In this document: one piece after another, positions 5,743 to 7,035 of the stretch | Layout of the letters: every line of letters starts with the position of its first letter | How positions within the stretch are numbered: the stretch's first letter is position 1 | From: Lachnospiraceae bacterium UBA3802 | GTDB lineage: Bacteria; Bacillota; Clostridia; Lachnospirales; Lachnospiraceae | Direction: 5' to 3' | DNA: 7,035 bases | Assembly: GCA_002369155.1 (NCBI GenBank) | Contig: DFEM01000058.1 | Coordinates: 19,299-26,333, forward strand | Translations under genes and position numbers: made by a program | The notes under the pieces: generated by a model | The model's database searches: none | Seen by the model: the letters and a program-made list of their open reading frames with translations, nothing else | Told to the model about the DNA's origin: nothing

Positions 5743-7035
5743 TTATTCGGAATCAATGGTGGATATTCCCATTGTTACTTCTTCAAGTACGTCAAGAAGC
5801 ATTCTTACCGTATCCAGAGATGTTAACATTGTGATGTTGTTCTGAGTGGCTTTAAGTCTTATTGCAACACCGTCGCCGTAATGATTGCCTGATAATACCG
5901 CACGTGTGTTGATGATATAACTTACGTAATCGGAGTTTATGGCATCGAGAATTTCGTTGCTTCCCTCGCTTGGCTTGTGAAGGATTCTTGTCTTCACACC
6001 GTGCTCTTTAAGGAATTCTCCCGTAACAGTGGTCGCTTCGATATTGAATCCCATTCTGTAAAATCTTTTTACAAGAGGCAGCGTTTCTTCCTTGTCTTCA
6101 TCTGCAACACTTACAAGAAGTGTACCGTAGTTTTTAAGCTTAAGCCCCGATGCAATCATTGCTTTGTACATTGCACGATGAAGCTTCTTGTCGTATCCGA
6201 TGGCTTCGCCCGTTGATTTCATTTCGGGTGAAAGATATGAGTCCATACCGCGAAGCTTGGAGAATGAAAAGGCGGGAACCTTTACATAGAAACGCGATTT
6301 TTCTTTAGGATAAATTTCCGTTATTCCCTGTTCGCGAAGAGACTTTCCGAGTATTACGTAAGTGGCGATATCCGCGAGGCAGTAGCCTGTAGACTTTGAA
6401 AGGAAAGGCACTGTTCTCGAAGAACGGGGATTAACTTCTATGATGTAAACTTCATCGTTTGGATCGACAATAAACTGAATGTTGTAAAGACCGATTATTC
6501 CGATACCAAGACCAAGTCTTTTTGTATAATCAAGGATGGTGTTTTTAACTTTATCCGACAGACTGTATGAAGGATATACGCTTATGGAGTCTCCGGAGTG
6601 AACACCGGTACGCTCTACAAGTTCCATGATGCCGGGAACAAATACATCCGTACCGTCACAGACGGCATCCACTTCGACTTCTTTTCCTCTAATGTATCTG
6701 TCGACAAGAACGGGCTTGTCTTCGTCAATTTCAACCGCTGTCTTCAGATATTTAATAAGTTCTTCTTCCTTGGCCACAATCTGCATTGCACGACCGCCGA
6801 GAACGAAGGAAGGACGAACAAGAACGGGATATCCGATTTCGGAAGCTGCCTTTATGCCGGCTTCTATGCTTGTTACGGCACATCCTTTGGGCTGAGGAAT
6901 GGAAAGCTCTTTAAGAAGATGTTCGAAAAGATCTCTGTCTTCGGCTTTGTCTATTGCATCGCATCCCGTACCTATTATCTTTACGCCGCGCTTTGCAAGC
7001 GGGTCTGCAAGGTTGATGGCAGTCTGTCCGCCGAG
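5743..7035 (-). CDS. carB: Carbamoyl-phosphate synthase large subunit, C-terminal 430 residues
   Basis: The frame stays open to the right edge of the window; the roughly 600 N-terminal residues and the start lie beyond 7035. The internal ATG at 6786 is not the start, since conserved CarB sequence continues upstream of it: GGQTAINLA (about 2-10), IDKAEDRDLF (28-37), GYPVLVRPSFVLGGRAM (68-84). The visible part holds the end of the second pre-ATP-grasp domain, the second ATP-grasp domain, which phosphorylates carbamate (key blocks MELVERTGVHSGDS and EVNPRSSRTVPF at about 200-211), and the MGS-like allosteric domain (about 304-430) that binds UMP/IMP or ornithine in known enzymes. With the glutaminase subunit CarA (not in the window), CarB makes carbamoyl phosphate for pyrimidine and arginine synthesis. 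Its C-terminal tail (GISTIDSE) is short. It leads into dapF and dapL on the same strand. Confidence 0.95.
   Translation of the reverse strand, partial: LGGQTAINLADPLAKRGVKIIGTGCDAIDKAEDRDLFEHLLKELSIPQPKGCAVTSIEAGIKAASEIGYPVLVRPSFVLGGRAMQIVAKEEELIKYLKTAVEIDEDKPVLVDRYIRGKEVEVDAVCDGTDVFVPGIMELVERTGVHSGDSISVYPSYSLSDKVKNTILDYTKRLGLGIGIIGLYNIQFIVDPNDEVYIIEVNPRSSRTVPFLSKSTGYCLADIATYVILGKSLREQGITEIYPKEKSRFYVKVPAFSFSKLRGMDSYLSPEMKSTGEAIGYDKKLHRAMYKAMIASGLKLKNYGTLLVSVADEDKEETLPLVKRFYRMGFNIEATTVTGEFLKEHGVKTRILHKPSEGSNEILDAINSDYVSYIINTRAVLSGNHYGDGVAIRLKATQNNITMLTSLDTVRMLLDVLEEVTMGISTIDSE

Noticed and set aside
5743..6786. A separate 347-residue ATP-grasp protein starting at 6786
   Set aside because: The frame and conserved CarB sequence continue upstream to the window edge, so this is only an internal Met of carB.

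Overview
The window looks like chromosomal DNA of a Gram-positive Clostridia, most likely a motile Lachnospiraceae of the Butyrivibrio type. This is an inference from the moderately AT-rich sequence, strong AGGAGG-type ribosome sites, consensus sigma-A promoters, a lipobox lipoprotein, a YitT-family membrane protein, a six-TM chemoreceptor and use of DapL for lysine/peptidoglycan synthesis. No rRNA, tRNA, CRISPR array, insertion sequence or prophage gene is visible.

Layout. Bases 1-199 (minus) hold the 5' end of a lipoprotein gene with a Pro/Asp-rich pentapeptide repeat. A compact divergent control region (about 200-350) follows, with a promoter in each direction, a near-perfect 18-bp palindrome, phased A-tracts and a pair of direct repeats. 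Then come three plus-strand genes, each with its own recognisable promoter: a YitT-family protein (351-1193, apparently leaderless), a methyl-accepting chemotaxis protein lacking a sensory ectodomain (1353-2831), and a ThrH-type HAD phosphatase (2911-3519). A strong symmetrical terminator (3556-3595) separates them from a convergent minus-strand operon, read from the right end: carB (3' part only), dapF, dapL.

How the genes work together. dapL and dapF catalyse consecutive steps: tetrahydrodipicolinate to LL-diaminopimelate, then LL- to meso-diaminopimelate, which feeds peptidoglycan and lysine. CarB makes carbamoyl phosphate for pyrimidines and arginine and sits just upstream of dapF, probably in the same transcript. 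ThrH acts on phosphoserine and/or homoserine, so the right half of the window is mostly amino-acid and precursor metabolism. The chemoreceptor and YitT protein look like independent single-gene units.

I did not find a convincing undescribed multi-gene system; the genes belong to known families. The most interesting signals are regulatory: the leaderless yitT-type promoter, the divergent-promoter palindrome, a sequence just after the chemoreceptor stop codon that is complementary to the thrH ribosome site, and a hairpin whose loop carries the dapF stop codon.
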